DNA of 64,000 bases from Antitrichia curtipendula (taxonomy: Eukaryota; Streptophyta; Bryopsida; Hypnales; Leucodontaceae): NCBI GenBank assembly GCA_951230915.1, contig OX579638.1, positions 33,332,322 to 33,396,321 of the forward strand. The letters are read 5' to 3'. The position numbers and the translations under genes were made by a program. A model generated the notes under the pieces. It did not search any database. It saw nothing but the letters and a program-made list of their open reading frames with translations, and was not told the DNA's origin. Positions 1-10,720 of this stretch are shown one piece after another (the first letter of the stretch is position 1; each line of letters opens with the position of its first letter).

Positions 1-2683
1 ATAGTCACAGTGCTAGAGAAGCCGATTTGGACATGGATCCTAATCGGGCCTTGCGTGTGCGTCCTCAAGGAACTAAGGCTACCAAGGAAGCCATCTTGGC
101 CACAAAAATGAAAGAATCTGGCTTATTCAAACATGCTGCTACCACCAACAGCATGGTAGTAGCCACATTGCAGAAGGCAGCTGGGTTAGAAGAGCAAAAT
201 CTCATTTTGTTGATGACCACCCCTGACATGCAAGGGTGTTCTTCCACGGCAAAGAGATTCATTTGATTACGCCAAGAGGAGGAACTTGCAAAATTAGAAG
301 CCCGGCTTCAAGCTGATTGTGAGCAAATGGCAATTGAGGCGGTTGAACGAGAAGCTAAGGAGAAGGAAGCGGAAGTTGCTTGTGTCAAAGAGGGGCGTGA
401 GCGCAACGGAACTCTACGGCAGATGCAATCGGCCCGTGCAGAGCAAGAGGAAGACCTTGCAACAGACAACATCAATTTTGGCCAAGGGTTGGACAATGAA
501 TCAAGCCAGAGGACTCCACTGACTTTAAGTTCACTCATGCCCACTTCCAACCTCCATCACGTCCCTTCTTCTACTCCGTTGAACAGACCTCGCAAGCTAC
601 AGGTGAGATTGTCATTCTTTACAGTTTAGTATGTTCTTCAATTTACACCCTTTTCATGCTTGGATTGTTAATGAACCTTGTGGTTTTGGCCAATTTGGTA
701 TACGTTTTAGGGCTCTATGAATTTTGATATGAATTGAATTGTCCGATTTAGGTCCCAAGGTTTGCTATGATATGACTTCAACAACAACGGATTTAGGTTT
801 AGAGTGATAGGATACCACATTTTGTTTTCCAAAACCTTAAAATCAATCCGCTTAGTTCATTTCAGTGCTTCTTTGTGTCTGTTTAGGCATCTAAGGTGAT
901 AGTGCTTCTTTGTGTCTGTTGTAGCATGTGGTTGCGCTTTAAGCTTGCTCTTTTTTGTTTCTATTTTATTCAACCCTCTTTGGATTTGGATCCTTGTTCT
1001 TTCATCACATTTTCATGTTCCGTTTTCACATGGTCAATACAGTCTACGAGTTTGAAGGACTAGCAGGAATTCAAAAGATTTATGTAATTCATAGGTGTTC
1101 TATTATTGACGGTTTAGGTGGTTCAAATTTCATAATTGTTCTTCTACTCTTTTTGATTTTGCTACGTTCTCAGAAAGTGTCTACTGTTTATTCTTGTTTA
1201 CTGTTTGAGGTTTGAGGTTCCGTGATCACACATGATGCAGGTCGATGAGCATTTGAAATCTTCATTGATGTTGCTCACGATTCTGAATTGAAGGTTTGAG
1301 GCTCACCCGTGATGCACATGAATGAGCAGTTCTTGAAATGCAGTTCATTGTGTTCGTTAATTGCCATCTTCATTTTCAGTTGTTATTCATTTAATTTTTA
1401 ATTTTTAATTTAGTTTCCTCTCAGTTTGTTATTGAATCCATTTGAAATTTGTTATTTAATTAATTCTCATTGTTTTATTAAATTGATTTAGAATTTGTTA
1501 TTGAATCAATTCACAATTTGTTATTAAATTCATTTTGAAATTTGTTATTTAATTAATTCTCACTTTCTTATTGAATTAATTTACAATTTGTAACTGAAAT
1601 AATTTACTATTTCATATTGAACTGAATTTGAAATTTATTATTTAATTAAATTTTGATTTGTTATTGAATCAATTCACAGGTTGTTATCGAATTGATGTCA
1701 CAATTTTCTATTGAATTGAATTTCAATTTCTCATTGAATCGGTTTTGGCAAATTTGTTACTAAATGTTTTCCATTTTGTTGGTAAGTGCTTTGTATTTTA
1801 AAATTTCTTATTTGTTTAGTGCTCTACAAGTACATTTTAATTAATTATTACCTTTTAATTTGTTATGTAATTCTTGATTTGTGTCTTTTAATGTCTTTTT
1901 GAATTATTGTTTTGAAACTATTATTTTGATATTTGATTCCATTCTGTGAAGCGTAGCATTTCTTGAATTTCAAAGTCGTTCATGATTCATTTATCCTCAC
2001 AGCCATAACCTTAGGTATCCCATTTCAGATTACTTGAATTGAAACATTTTTGTTAAATGTTACTAGTACACTCACTGATACACTAGATTCACTAGGTTCT
2101 CTAGTATATCATTCACTAGTACAAAGCCTTTTAATTTGATAGTAATCAACATCTTCATCTAATGGTATGTTCAGAAGGATGTGAAATGTTTGTTGCATAG
2201 TTTAGGCTTCTTTATTTATTGAAAATGGATTCAGGGATGAATCACGTCATGGGTTCACAAATTAATTTAGTAGTTTTGTAGTTCTTTTCAAGGTTATGTG
2301 TTTGTTTTAAGCCTTTGAGAGTCTAATACAGCACTAATTGAAGCCTTTTTTTTGAAATTGCAGGATCCTTTGCAAGTGCTGAGTTCAACCAGAACAATAG
2401 GGAGAGGTCTTTCCGAGGGCAAAATCAATGGGCGAGTCATAGAACATGGATGCAGAACGTGTCACCTACTTCTAATGGATACTACCATAACTTACATGAT
2501 CATGGTAGTGAAGTTCATCATACTGGTGATTGAGATTCCATGGAACATGTAGATCCTACCATGAGAACTACTTGGAATGTGGTAGGACAACAGATAGGGG
2601 TACAAGCCCAAAGCTTTATAGATGGTGAAACGGAAGAAAAAAATGTCCACATAGGGTTAGGTCTTAGTGGTGAACATCACTAA
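1..2683 (+). pseudogene. Harbinger ORF1 (Myb/SANT-type accessory protein), partial and broken
   Basis: C-terminal half of the accessory DNA-binding protein of element 1; such proteins help the transposase enter the nucleus and bind the ends. The frame from base 27 aligns with exon 2 of the intact ORF1 at 20798-24382: an RVRP..KxxKEA block, an LFLLM-like block, then a charged helix beginning LRQEEELAKLE. A TGA at 264-266 interrupts that helix where the family has a coding residue, and CGA to TGA fits. The first exon segment ends at a CAG/GTGAGA donor at 602/603. A terminal exon is plausible from an acceptor at 2363 to TAA 2681-2683, in the phase reading SFASAEFNQNN, and has one more TGA at 2531-2533. 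The phases of these two segments do not join directly, so exons between them are missing or unseen. Confidence 0.7.
1380..1760. repeat. Degenerate TTGTTATTGAATT-type repeat inside an ORF1 intron
   Basis: An AT-rich stretch in which phrases such as TTTGTTATTGAAT and AATTTGTTATTTAATT recur about every 30-50 bases with much variation. It lies in the 1.7-kb gap between the two recognisable ORF1 exon segments. No coding potential is seen. Confidence 0.6.
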
Positions 2684-2711
2684 GGAGTGATGTATTTCTT
2701 TCTATTCTTCT

Positions 2712-2793
2712 GAATTTGAAATGATGACTTTCTTTCCATTGTCTAGAATTTGAAATGATGACTTTCTTTCCATTGTCTAGAATTTGAAATGAA
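2712..2793. repeat. 34-bp tandem repeat, about 2.4 copies
   Basis: The 34-bp unit starting GAATTTGAAATGATGACTTT begins at 2712 and 2746, and a partial third copy begins at 2780. It sits in the gap between the two convergent genes of element 1. Confidence 0.85.
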
Positions 2794-2811
2794 GATTGTC
2801 GTCATCTGAAA

Positions 2812-4105
2812 TTAAGCCATATTGGCACCTTTTATACTCCAAAGATGCTCTATCAAATCACCACAAAGTTCATAGTGTGTATCAGAATTTTCAATATCTC
2901 TAGTGGCACTAACTAGAGCATCGAAAGACCTCTCTCCAAAGGTGGAGCTACATCTTGTAAATCACTTAGAATGTCTTCTAAACCATCAATGCCCTCTTCA
3001 TCCTCTAAAATCATATTGTGTAAGATGATGCACGTGAACATGACATCGGCTATAACCTTCATACTCCACAACTTGCACGGGTTTCTAATGATTGCAAACC
3101 TAGCCTGCAGAACTCCAAAACATCTCTCTACATCCTTTCTCACGGCCTCTTGTCGCTTTGCAAAGTGGCTTTGTTTTTCATCCTGAGGCAAGTGGATGCT
3201 CTGAACGAAGTAGGACCACTTTGGATAAATGCCATCTGTGAGTAGGTAGAAACGGTTATACTAGCAACCATTTATCTCGAACTGCATGTCTCGTGCCTCT
3301 CCGGTGAGCATGTTCTGCACTAAGGGAGATCGATCAAGGACATTTAAGTCATTGTTCGATCCTGCCAAGCCAAAAAATGCATGCCATATGTGCAAACCTC
3401 CATCAGCTATGGCCTCAAGAATGATGGAATTCTTGCCCTCCCTATCTCCAAAATCACCTTGCCAAGCTATGGGACAGTTTTTCCATTCATAATGCATGCA
3501 ATCCAGTGATGCAAACATACCAGAGAAACCGCGCTCGGAGTTGATGGCAAATTGTTTTTGAAAATCATCCCGCGTTGATTGTCTCAAATGGTAAGCCCCA
3601 AATTCAACTTGGACAACAATACAAAAATGCTTTAGTGAGACCACCGCCGTAGTATCACTAGTTCGGCAATACTCGTCCGTTGCATCTGCACTCACACCAT
3701 AGCAAAGCATACGGAGGGCAACAATAATTTTTTGGTGAGGAGAGAGACCCAAAACACTTGCTGCATCTCTCTTCTAGACAAAGTAGCTATCTCGGGCACA
3801 ACCCTATCCATGATAGACAAGAGCAGTGATCGTCTCATTCGATACCTCCTACGGAAAAATGCAAGTCCAAATATAGGAGTGTCACAAAAGTAATCTTTCA
3901 TCATTCTCTCATGCATTTCTGTCCTATGCCTATCAACGTTAGGAGCTTTGCCTGACCTAAAACCCCTCGATGAATTTGGCAAATCCAAACTATCGTCAAT
4001 TTCTCCCATCAAATCAAGAACCAAATGCAAGTTGAAATCATCCTCCACCTCGTCATCTTGCGTCTGTAATCTACACGCTTTCAATCTAGCCCGCCAAGCT
4101 TCCAT
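2812..4105 (-). pseudogene. PIF/Harbinger transposase (DDE_Tnp_4 type), frameshifted
   Basis: A HARBI1-like DDE transposase that would cut and join the element ends. The start is the ATG at 4105 (MEAWRARLK), which matches MEAWRGRVA of the copy at 19493. The acidic triad region is recognisable: SLDCMHYEWKNCP for the first D, GSNNDLNVLDRSP for the second, and RKDVERCFGVLQARF for the E. The frame breaks near 3770 (before DAASVLGLSPHQK), carries a TAG at 3261-3263 after EINGC, and shifts again near 2930. The C-terminus (DTHYELCGDLIEHLW) then matches the other copy and ends at 2812. It is clearly dead. Its divergence from the 19493 copy shows two distinct lineages of one family. Confidence 0.85.
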
Positions 4106-4396
4106 GATTCGAAACACTCAGCTCTAAACTCAAAACAAAAAAATGGAAACAGGTAGCAATGGCGATATTGTGACAGAGCCAGAACACACGATGGTACAGA
4201 AAACCTCCAAAACGGACATGTGGCCTGCCAAAAGAGCATAAAGGTAAAGTGTTGAGTTTCCAAGTGCGAGTTTAGTGGTTGACGGTGGGGGTCCCTCCTG
4301 AAGCAAGTGGCCTTAAGGCAATGAGGGGCCGCTCAATTTCCTTCAGCGTGTCAAGTTGGGCGGCTACCGGTGCAAATGCTCTAATGCTAAGCATTC

Positions 4397-4769
4397 GGGG
4401 TAGTCACGGCATGTTCACCGTGATGGTGAACAATGAACATTGAAGTGGTGGCGGCATAGGGTTGGCTTCCTTTCGACGGAATATTCTTAGCGGAACATTG
4501 ATTGTTCACTCCCAACATCCACCTCCAGAGGTGGATGTTGGGAGTGAATAATCAATGTTCCGCTAAGATTATTCCTTTGTTCTCTTAACTTTCAATTACA
4601 TCCGTCCATCTCGCCATTATCCATCCTCCATAGTTCATTCTCAACATTTGAACAAAAAGGGTGGTCACGGCTTGTTCAATATTCGTCACTTCTCATTGGC
4701 CCCTCAAAGCACTTTCCATTGTTCATTGTTCACAGTTCACACACCACTTGAACATGCCGTGACTACCCC
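4397..4769. mobile_element. MITE-like inverted-repeat element
   Basis: The left end GGGGTAGTCACGGCATGTTC (4397) is matched exactly, on the other strand, by the right end finishing GAACATGCCGTGACTACCCC (4769). A looser extension on both sides includes GAACAATGAACA. No coding sequence is present, so it looks non-autonomous. I see no convincing target duplication next to the ends, so the superfamily is unassigned. It lies 15 bp from the end of element 1. Confidence 0.7.
4480..4573. repeat. Near-perfect 46-bp-arm hairpin inside the MITE
   Basis: The arms 4480-4525 and 4528-4573 are reverse complements with two mismatches in 46, around a 2-base centre (CACCTC/CA/GAGGTG). The arm includes TTAGCGGAACATTGAT and ACTCCCAACATCCACCTC. 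It could form a cruciform or, if transcribed, a long RNA hairpin. Confidence 0.9.
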
Positions 4770-5443
4770 TATTGTAGTTTTAGCTGTACGGCAAACTCGC
4801 TTCGTCTAATTCAATTTCCATGCGAGAGCCTTTACGTTGTGCGTCTAATGTAAGAAATTATACCTTGTTGGGCCATGGCGCATCAAGTTGACATACGGTC
4901 ACCGGCTGAAATCGAGGCAGAGATTGTCCATAACTGAATGACGTACAACAAAACGCATAAATCCAGATCGCTCGTCATACAGATGACGGCGGGAATCCCA
5001 TACTCAGAGCGGACGTTTTAAATCATCACGTATATGTGCGTGATTCACAAAGGTAAACATTAGTTTCTGTCTCAGATTTCACTACTTTAATTTTCAGAAA
5101 ATGACTGGGGAAGGCCGAAACTTCTGCGAGAACGGAGGACAAGACAAAGTTGAAAGCTAAACTTACAGGACAGACAATTGATTTCGGCAATGTGGATGCA
5201 GGAATGCGATGCCGACAACAATGATCCGGAAACATGAAGCGTGTGTATTCGCAGCAACGAGATTCAATTGCAAATCATAGGCGATACACGGAGAGCTCAG
5301 CACCATTGTGTGCGGTTCTCGTCATTGTGCGTGCGGTTCTCGCAATACGATGAGAGCTCAGCATGATTGACTCTGTAATCTATGTCTTGTGCTATTCTAA
5401 AATGATTCTGGTATCGTACAGGTCTTAATATAATTGTCTACTC
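4770..5443. other. 3' flank of the DUF688-like gene; small ORF at 4875-4937
   Basis: Moderate-GC DNA with no recognised long gene. A 20-residue ORF on + at 4875-4937 (MAHQVDIRSPAEIEAEIVHN) starts in a good context (GGGCCATGGCG) and has a coding-like composition. It could be an exon remnant or chance. On the - strand this stretch would hold the 3' UTR of the gene at 5444-6259. No clear AATAAA-type signal is seen close to its stop. Confidence 0.3.
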
Positions 5444-6259
5444 CTACTCCATTTTCCGCCCTCGAATTGGTGAAAACTGGTAGCTGTGGTCGCCTAAGGG
5501 AGTCAGCGAGGATTGCCTTACGAGCGTGGAGATCAAATTCGAGCCATTTCTCTGTAAAGATGCGTATCGAACGATTTGCCACTCTTGCTCGGTCAATTCG
5601 TCCTCCTCCCCCTCGGATTCTTCATGCCAGGCAGACTCTCGCGGACCGCTGAGACTGCCATCGTAATTATCATCTGAAGAAGATGCAGCGAGGAGCATGT
5701 CAATGCTACATTGAGAGTCTTCTTGATGAAGAGTGGAAGGATAACCGATAGACTCCCAAGATGTCGAGATGGAACTCAGCGAGCTCATTGAACTCAAAGA
5801 GCCGGAATCGGTTGATAGTGGCGTATCGGGCTGATCGAAAGTACTGGATGACGACCAAGTCTGTAAGTGTTCGTCAGAGTCATACGATATGCTCTGCACA
5901 CTCTCTTCGGTGTCACTCACTCTCTTCTTGTGCTCCGCAGTGCTTTCACTAGCGAACGACGCCGCAAGAAGCTTCGATTTCTTCTTCAGCTTCGTGTGGA
6001 GTTTCTTAAACAACTTCTCGGCAAAATGCGGCCCGGAAGATTTCGCAACGTCGACTGCTGGTGCAAATCCGCCAAATGTAGGCTCAACAAACGTAGCTGG
6101 TCTTCGCACGCCTCTGGATCCGGGTGGAAGAGGAAGAGGAGCCCGAGGAGACTCGGTTAAGTCCGTCACAACATCCTCCATAGGTTTTCCTGGCGCGGCC
6201 TCCCAGCTGTAAGGCACGGCAGCTGCAACATTGCCAACCCCGTTATCTATCCCAGGCAT
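5444..6259 (-). CDS. DUF688-like plant-specific protein
   Basis: A 271-residue, intronless reading frame from an ATG at 6259. Near the N-terminus, residues 16-26 read PYSWEAAPGKP, the SWE-x-PGKP signature of the plant-specific DUF688 family, which has no known biochemical role. A Pro-rich turn with PPGSRG follows at about residues 45-50, then a strongly basic patch (KLFKKLHTKLKKKSKL) at about residues 83-98 that could be a nuclear-targeting or nucleic-acid-binding segment. A long Ser/Thr/Asp-rich middle and an acidic stretch (ESEGEEDELTEQEWQIV) come next, then a conserved-looking C-terminus. There are no membrane segments or signal peptide. Composition and GC are much higher than the surroundings and the frame is unbroken, so it is probably an active single-copy host gene. 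A TATA box lies about 255 bp upstream. Confidence 0.8.
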   Translation of the reverse strand: MPGIDNGVGNVAAAVPYSWEAAPGKPMEDVVTDLTESPRAPLPLPPGSRGVRRPATFVEPTFGGFAPAVDVAKSSGPHFAEKLFKKLHTKLKKKSKLLAASFASESTAEHKKRVSDTEESVQSISYDSDEHLQTWSSSSTFDQPDTPLSTDSGSLSSMSSLSSISTSWESIGYPSTLHQEDSQCSIDMLLAASSSDDNYDGSLSGPRESAWHEESEGEEDELTEQEWQIVRYASLQRNGSNLISTLVRQSSLTPLGDHSYQFSPIRGRKME

Positions 6260-6510
6260 TGTGATTGCCCGCGAACGAAACTATTCACACAATGTCGCGC
6301 CTCTCTCTGCTCGCAACTCTCCTGCCAATGCTAACTGCTGCTGTCTGTCAAGCAATGCTGAAAATCAAATCAATCGGAGAAGAAGGTGTGTTAGGCAATT
6401 CACGAGACAGAGTCGAGCACAAGAAATTGGAGATTACAACGCACACAGCGGAGCTACAACGAGCTCTCGAAGTTGAATGCGGTAACCTGCGCAATTGAGA
6501 GACAGAGGCC

Positions 6511-6520
6511 TGGTATATAC
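6511..6520 (-). promoter_or_regulatory. Candidate TATA box of the DUF688-like gene
   Basis: On the - strand the sequence reads TTGTATATACCAGG. It lies about 250 bp upstream of the ATG at 6259 in the GC-richer 5' island, and predicts a start near 6480-6490 and a 5' UTR of roughly 220 bp. This is inferred from motif and position only. Confidence 0.45.
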
Positions 6521-7054
6521 AAGACTCGGAGGTGAGATGGCGATGCCGGCGGAAGCGGCGACGAATTCCCCGACGAATTGGAAGTGGAAAGCTCGGCTGT
6601 ACTGGCGATCACCTGGACGTTAACCCGTGACTTCCGTCCTCCGTTTCTTTGGCGACTGACCAACTGCCTTCTGAACGGGTAAACTTTTCACCGAATCTGA
6701 CGAAATTACGAAATTTCTGAGACCTCACTTCTCCGGTAAACCATCCGCCGAATGAGGCTTGCGGCTTGCCTGTGTTCTCTCTTCCCTCCGAAAAAGTTTT
6801 CCATCCATTATTAGTAGATCGGAATTCGAGGATACAATGCTTCTGTGGCTCCTCAACAAACGAGGAGCTCCGCGTCTATTAGCGACAGTTAATCCGCGAA
6901 TGGAGGGGAGCAGTGGATGAATACTCACAATCTTCATTCGAAACAGTGTACCGTTGCCTCCAATTCTAGATTTTGAAGCAACTTGGGTGTGAAGCGAAGC
7001 TAGCCTTTTGCAAATATTGATGGGGTTGGAAGTTGGTCTTTTTGTTCAAATAAC
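6521..7054. other. Upstream region of the DUF688-like gene, no gene seen
   Basis: GC-richer sequence to about 6960, then AT-rich. The open frames here are short, on both strands, and without recognisable motifs. It probably contains the promoter of the leftward gene. Confidence 0.4.
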
Positions 7055-7058
7055 TTAA

Positions 7059-7671
7059 TCCCTAAATGCCCAATGCACCAACATTTCTAATTTACTAGTA
7101 GTTCTTCTTAAGATGAATTTGTTAATGAAGTCTAATTTGAGCATCACAAATTTGCTTTTGAGAATGAATGATTATGATTTTTCTATGCAAGATTTCATGC
7201 AAGAGTGTCCGTTTCAAATCTTGATTTGTGGTTTTTTGAGTGCTCTTGAAAATGAGCCCCAAATCATTTGAGAAGCTAGATCTTAGAGAGATAATGACAC
7301 TAGAAATTTGATTGAAAAAATTACAGAGTAGATTTTGAGAAGCTATAAATTGATTGGGATTCTGTATGTTATGTCCATTAACTTTAACTTTTTTTGGTGA
7401 CCTCAATTTTAAATTTGACATATGAAAAGAGGATTGAAATACTTGAAATTACTTCACAAGTTTGACACCCTTATCATCAAACATTATAATTTTCAATCTA
7501 TAAAGAATATAGTTGTGTTTTCCTTTCTTATATGATTTCTGACATGTCTTACATTTTGAATTGATATGCTTATAATTCGAAAAAATTGATAAAAGCTATC
7601 AAAATGTTGACATTTTGTTCAATTTAGAGCAAATTCCAAAAGGATCTTAAAAAGTCTTGGACATTTAAGGG
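7059..7671. mobile_element. TTAA-flanked inverted-repeat element A (piggyBac-like ends)
   Basis: TTAA at 7055-7058 is followed by TCCCTAAATGCCC. The other end reads GGACATTTAAGGG before TTAA at 7672-7675, so the ends are inverted copies of a (T/C)CCCTAAATG motif. At 613 bp it has no coding sequence. It shares its right TTAA with element B. Confidence 0.6.
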
Positions 7672-7675
7672 TTAA

Positions 7676-7895
7676 TCCTTGAACGATGGGCTCATACTAT
7701 GGAAATCATCTGTTTTGACATTGTGTGAATAGTTGGATTAAAATAATGCAAAAGCACTCATTGGAAGTCAAACTATTGTAGATGATATTTCCTTTTCCCA
7801 CAAAATCTGGAGGATGAATAGTTGCACTTCTATTTTACACATGAGATTCTCTTGTCATTCATCGGACACGAAACATCCGCCTCGACGTTTAAGGG
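7676..7895. mobile_element. TTAA-flanked inverted-repeat element B, 220 bp
   Basis: TTAA 7672-7675 then TCCTTGAACGATGGGC. The right end is GCCTCGACGTTTAAGGG before TTAA 7896-7899. Its interior matches the element at 25287-25520 in reverse orientation: both contain ACTCATTGGAAGTCAAA and GGATGAATAGTTGCACTTC when read on opposite strands. That shows a dispersed family. Confidence 0.65.
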
Positions 7896-7955
7896 TTAAG
7901 GATATATCACACTTCTTCTGCAATGGAAGGTAGTCAATGAAAATTAATTAATTAA

Positions 7956-8531
7956 CCCCTAAAGTCCCAAGGCCATTTTTTTTGTCAAAAACACTCAAAA
8001 CTACCATTTCTGCTGCATTCACCCAAGAAAGTAGAAAAAACATTTTTCAAAGAATCTAACGTTAGGATCTTGTACTTCACTTGTCTGAGATCATGTGGTA
8101 AAAATTCATCAAATTTGACCCTATAGATTGGGAGATATTAGCATTCAAAGTTGGACAAAAAGTTTTTTTTCAAGAACATCCTTAGATTGCCCGAAAAACA
8201 AGATCGACCATACCTTTCTCATTACTAGTCCAAATATAATGATTCAAAATTTCACATGTATACAAAAATATAATGTGTTAGGAAAAAAACATTGAAAAAC
8301 ATTTTGGCTTTTTGTAATTTTTTTTGGACTACCCGCCAACCTCTTTTTTTGGCTTTTTGTGCAATAACTTTTGCTTTCAGGCATTGATTGAAATAAAAAT
8401 TATATTCCCAAGAAACTTATGTATTTTTCTAGCTTTACAAAAAAATTTAGTAAACTATGATGAATTTGAGATTGCATGAGCCTACCCAAAGTGGCATTTT
8501 GGCCCCCATAGGGCCAATGGAACTTTAGGGG
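7956..8531. mobile_element. TTAA-type inverted-repeat element C
   Basis: TTAA 7952-7955 then CCCCTAAAGTCCCAAGGCC. The right end is GGAACTTTAGGGG at 8531, followed by TAAA rather than TTAA. The interior matches 33515-34095 in reverse orientation: both include a phrase like ACTCAAAACTACCA near one end. No coding sequence. Confidence 0.55.
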
Positions 8532-9403
8532 TAAAATGAAGTAGGCAAAATAAACGACCAATTCATTTACATACAAAATCCACAATTTATGAGAAAAATC
8601 TTTTGCTTTTGCAATAAAGCCTTGATCCATTCACAAAGTAGGAACTTGTTTTATGGGAAGGTACTATAGATTGTATTAATTTTACAAACGTTTTAATTTA
8701 ATTCATCAACACATGGTGCAGACCAATTTTTTTCTTTTCTGAGAAAGTGCAAGGATGGCAGTCATTTAAAATTTGGTGAAGCATCATATTTCTACATTCA
8801 TCCATCTTTTGTACCAAATAACACTTTTCAATCATATTCATGAAAGCACTTTTCAATCTAAATTTGGTGACTTCATCCACATTTTCAATATAAATCGGAA
8901 ATTTATTGCCACAAAAAATTACTTTTATTTGGTGGAAAGTAGACATTTATTTTGAAATGGTGCAATCTGGACTCATAGTGTGCCCTCAAAACTGAATTTC
9001 ATCATGGTCAAGTTTACATTGATTTCAATAATTCGTTACCCTCCAAAAAGCAATAATAAAATGCAGGTTTTCCAGTGTAAGGTAAAAAAAAGCCCCCTAT
9101 TTTGTGCTGTGTTTAGCGTATGTTTTTTGATCTCTCCTTCCGAACGTGGGGTCTTTGATTGCAAATATGAAAAAATTTCATGTGTGAAGAATAAAAAATT
9201 CCTGTGTTTTTCCCCGGAGTAAAATTCCCGCGTTTTGACCCGGCTGGTCCCACTTCCTGGAACGGATTTTGCGTCCTGCATTACAAGTAACCCACCTTGT
9301 TGTTTAAATAACAAACCTGATCATGTCATCATGTTCAAGTTATTTATGGCAAATTTTCATAACCGCAAAATTGTGGTCCACAGGACTGACGGAGCTTTTG
9401 ACA
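8532..9403. other. AT-rich intergenic DNA
   Basis: No gene or repeat with recognisable ends. Short open frames on both strands overlap each other and show no protein motif. GC rises toward 9230, approaching the island at 9.4-10.7 kb. Confidence 0.4.
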
Positions 9404-10720
9404 ATGGCGGAGAAGATCGCGGCTCAGTTGGCCACAGAGCGTCTGGTAAGTGGTCACCAGCCATACGTACCGCCGTACCCGGTAGCGTTGCGTGTCTCTT
9501 TGTACACATTTCTCGCGAATTCCAGTTGCTGCAATGCTACTAGCTTGCTAAGCACTGAGCTCGCGAGCAACACGTTGCACGGAGATACTAGGGGCGGTAT
9601 ACTTGAAACTTGGATAAGCTACAGTAGTATGATTGGAAAAAATCTAATAATGTAAAAACTGGAGAAGTTGGGTTCACTTGATACCAACACGCTCTTTTCA
9701 CAAATAGAAATTAAATTAGTGTAAACAGAAACAAACACCTATGCGGGTTTGAGAGGATCAAGTATTACGTAGCGCTGGCTTGGTTTTGGAGTGGAAGCGG
9801 TCACCTACCCAATTAAATATCCTCACATTTCATTATGCATGTTCATAGCTACACTAAATAGTGAAATTGAATTGCCTCAACAATTAGGTTGCCTTCTTCA
9901 CTTGAGAAGTTACCTCATGACGTACTGCTTGTCTAGATGGAGGCACACGCAATTCTTTAAACCCGAGCCATGAACCAGTGCACCAATCTATGCAACACAC
10001 ATAGTTTTTACAACACTGCATCCATCTATAATAATTGTATGTAATTTTATACAGTGTAGAATGTCTAGAAATCAGTGAGGAATCAGTGAGGGGGCAACCT
10101 GATTTCACTATTTAGTGAAGCTTTTATCAACGCATGGCCCCCCTGCCCTTCTATCCGAACAGAAATCATATATTGCATAATACATAAACCATTTAAGAAA
10201 GTGGTGATTTGTAAAAACAAATAATAAGTTTCACATTATCAAGTAGCTGAAAAGGATGCAAATGTTGTTGGTGCAAAGTGAGAATCGATTGGTGAGTGGA
10301 GAGATTCCAGTGCAAAAGAGTGATGAGCAGCGGAAGTTAGAGCCAGAGCACCGGGGCAATCGCGGTGGGTGGGGAGGACTGATGACGCCCTTTCACCGAA
10401 CCCTTGGGCGGCGGGAGATGCGGAGCACCTGCAGTAATGATGAACCACCCCCCACCCCCCGCTGACCTTTCTCCGCACTTGATGCGATCGATGTCACCAA
10501 GACACCAACACACACTTTTTTTTTCCTGTAGCGCTGCATCTGGAATTCTGGACCCCTCTCTGGCTGGACCTCCGATTCTGACTGGCCCCCGGACGTTGGA
10601 AGAGAGTCACCAATGGGGACGCCAACTGGAAGGCAGTCCGAGTGTCCGACGAAGGTGTCCGTTAAATGCGCCTGTAAGCCGCACGGCAATCCTGGTTCCG
10701 GCGTTCTTCTTCAGCGCTGA
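9404..10720 (+). CDS. Possible two-exon small gene or remnant in a GC island
   Basis: Unrecognised. A first exon would run from an ATG at 9404 to 9445 (MAEKIAAQLATERL) and end at a strong CTG/GTAAGT donor. A strong acceptor with a long pyrimidine tract (TTTTTTTTTCCTGTAG) ends at 10531. The next exon then continues in phase for 62 residues (beginning RCIWNSGPLSGW, later VSVKCACKPHGNPGSG) to a TGA at 10718-10720, which gives 76 residues in all. Splice sites, phase and GC support it, but no homology is recognised and open frames overlap on the other strand. It may also be only the first exon of a gene whose remainder is lost. Confidence 0.22.

Larger units (their letters stand above)
1..4381. 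mobile_element. PIF/Harbinger element 1, left end outside window
   Basis: The right-hand part of a two-gene PIF/Harbinger transposon. A Myb/SANT-type ORF1 remnant on + (1-2683) and a DDE transposase remnant on - (2812-4105) lie tail to tail, as in the complete copy at 19093-24601. Read on the - strand, the right end begins GAGCATTTGCACCGGTAG, directly after a TAA at 4382-4384. This matches the GAGCAT start of the terminal repeats of the 19093 copy and the 3-bp TWA target typical of the superfamily. The left terminus lies before base 1. Nonsense codons and frameshifts show it is inactive. Confidence 0.85.

Noticed and set aside
5434..6212. Several plus-strand open frames opposite the DUF688-like gene.
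   Set aside because: They are shadows of the real - strand gene, which has a family signature and a full-length frame.
10393..10689. Minus-strand 98-codon open frame in the GC island.
   Set aside because: No motif or clear start context, and it overlaps the better splice-supported plus-strand model. It cannot be fully excluded.
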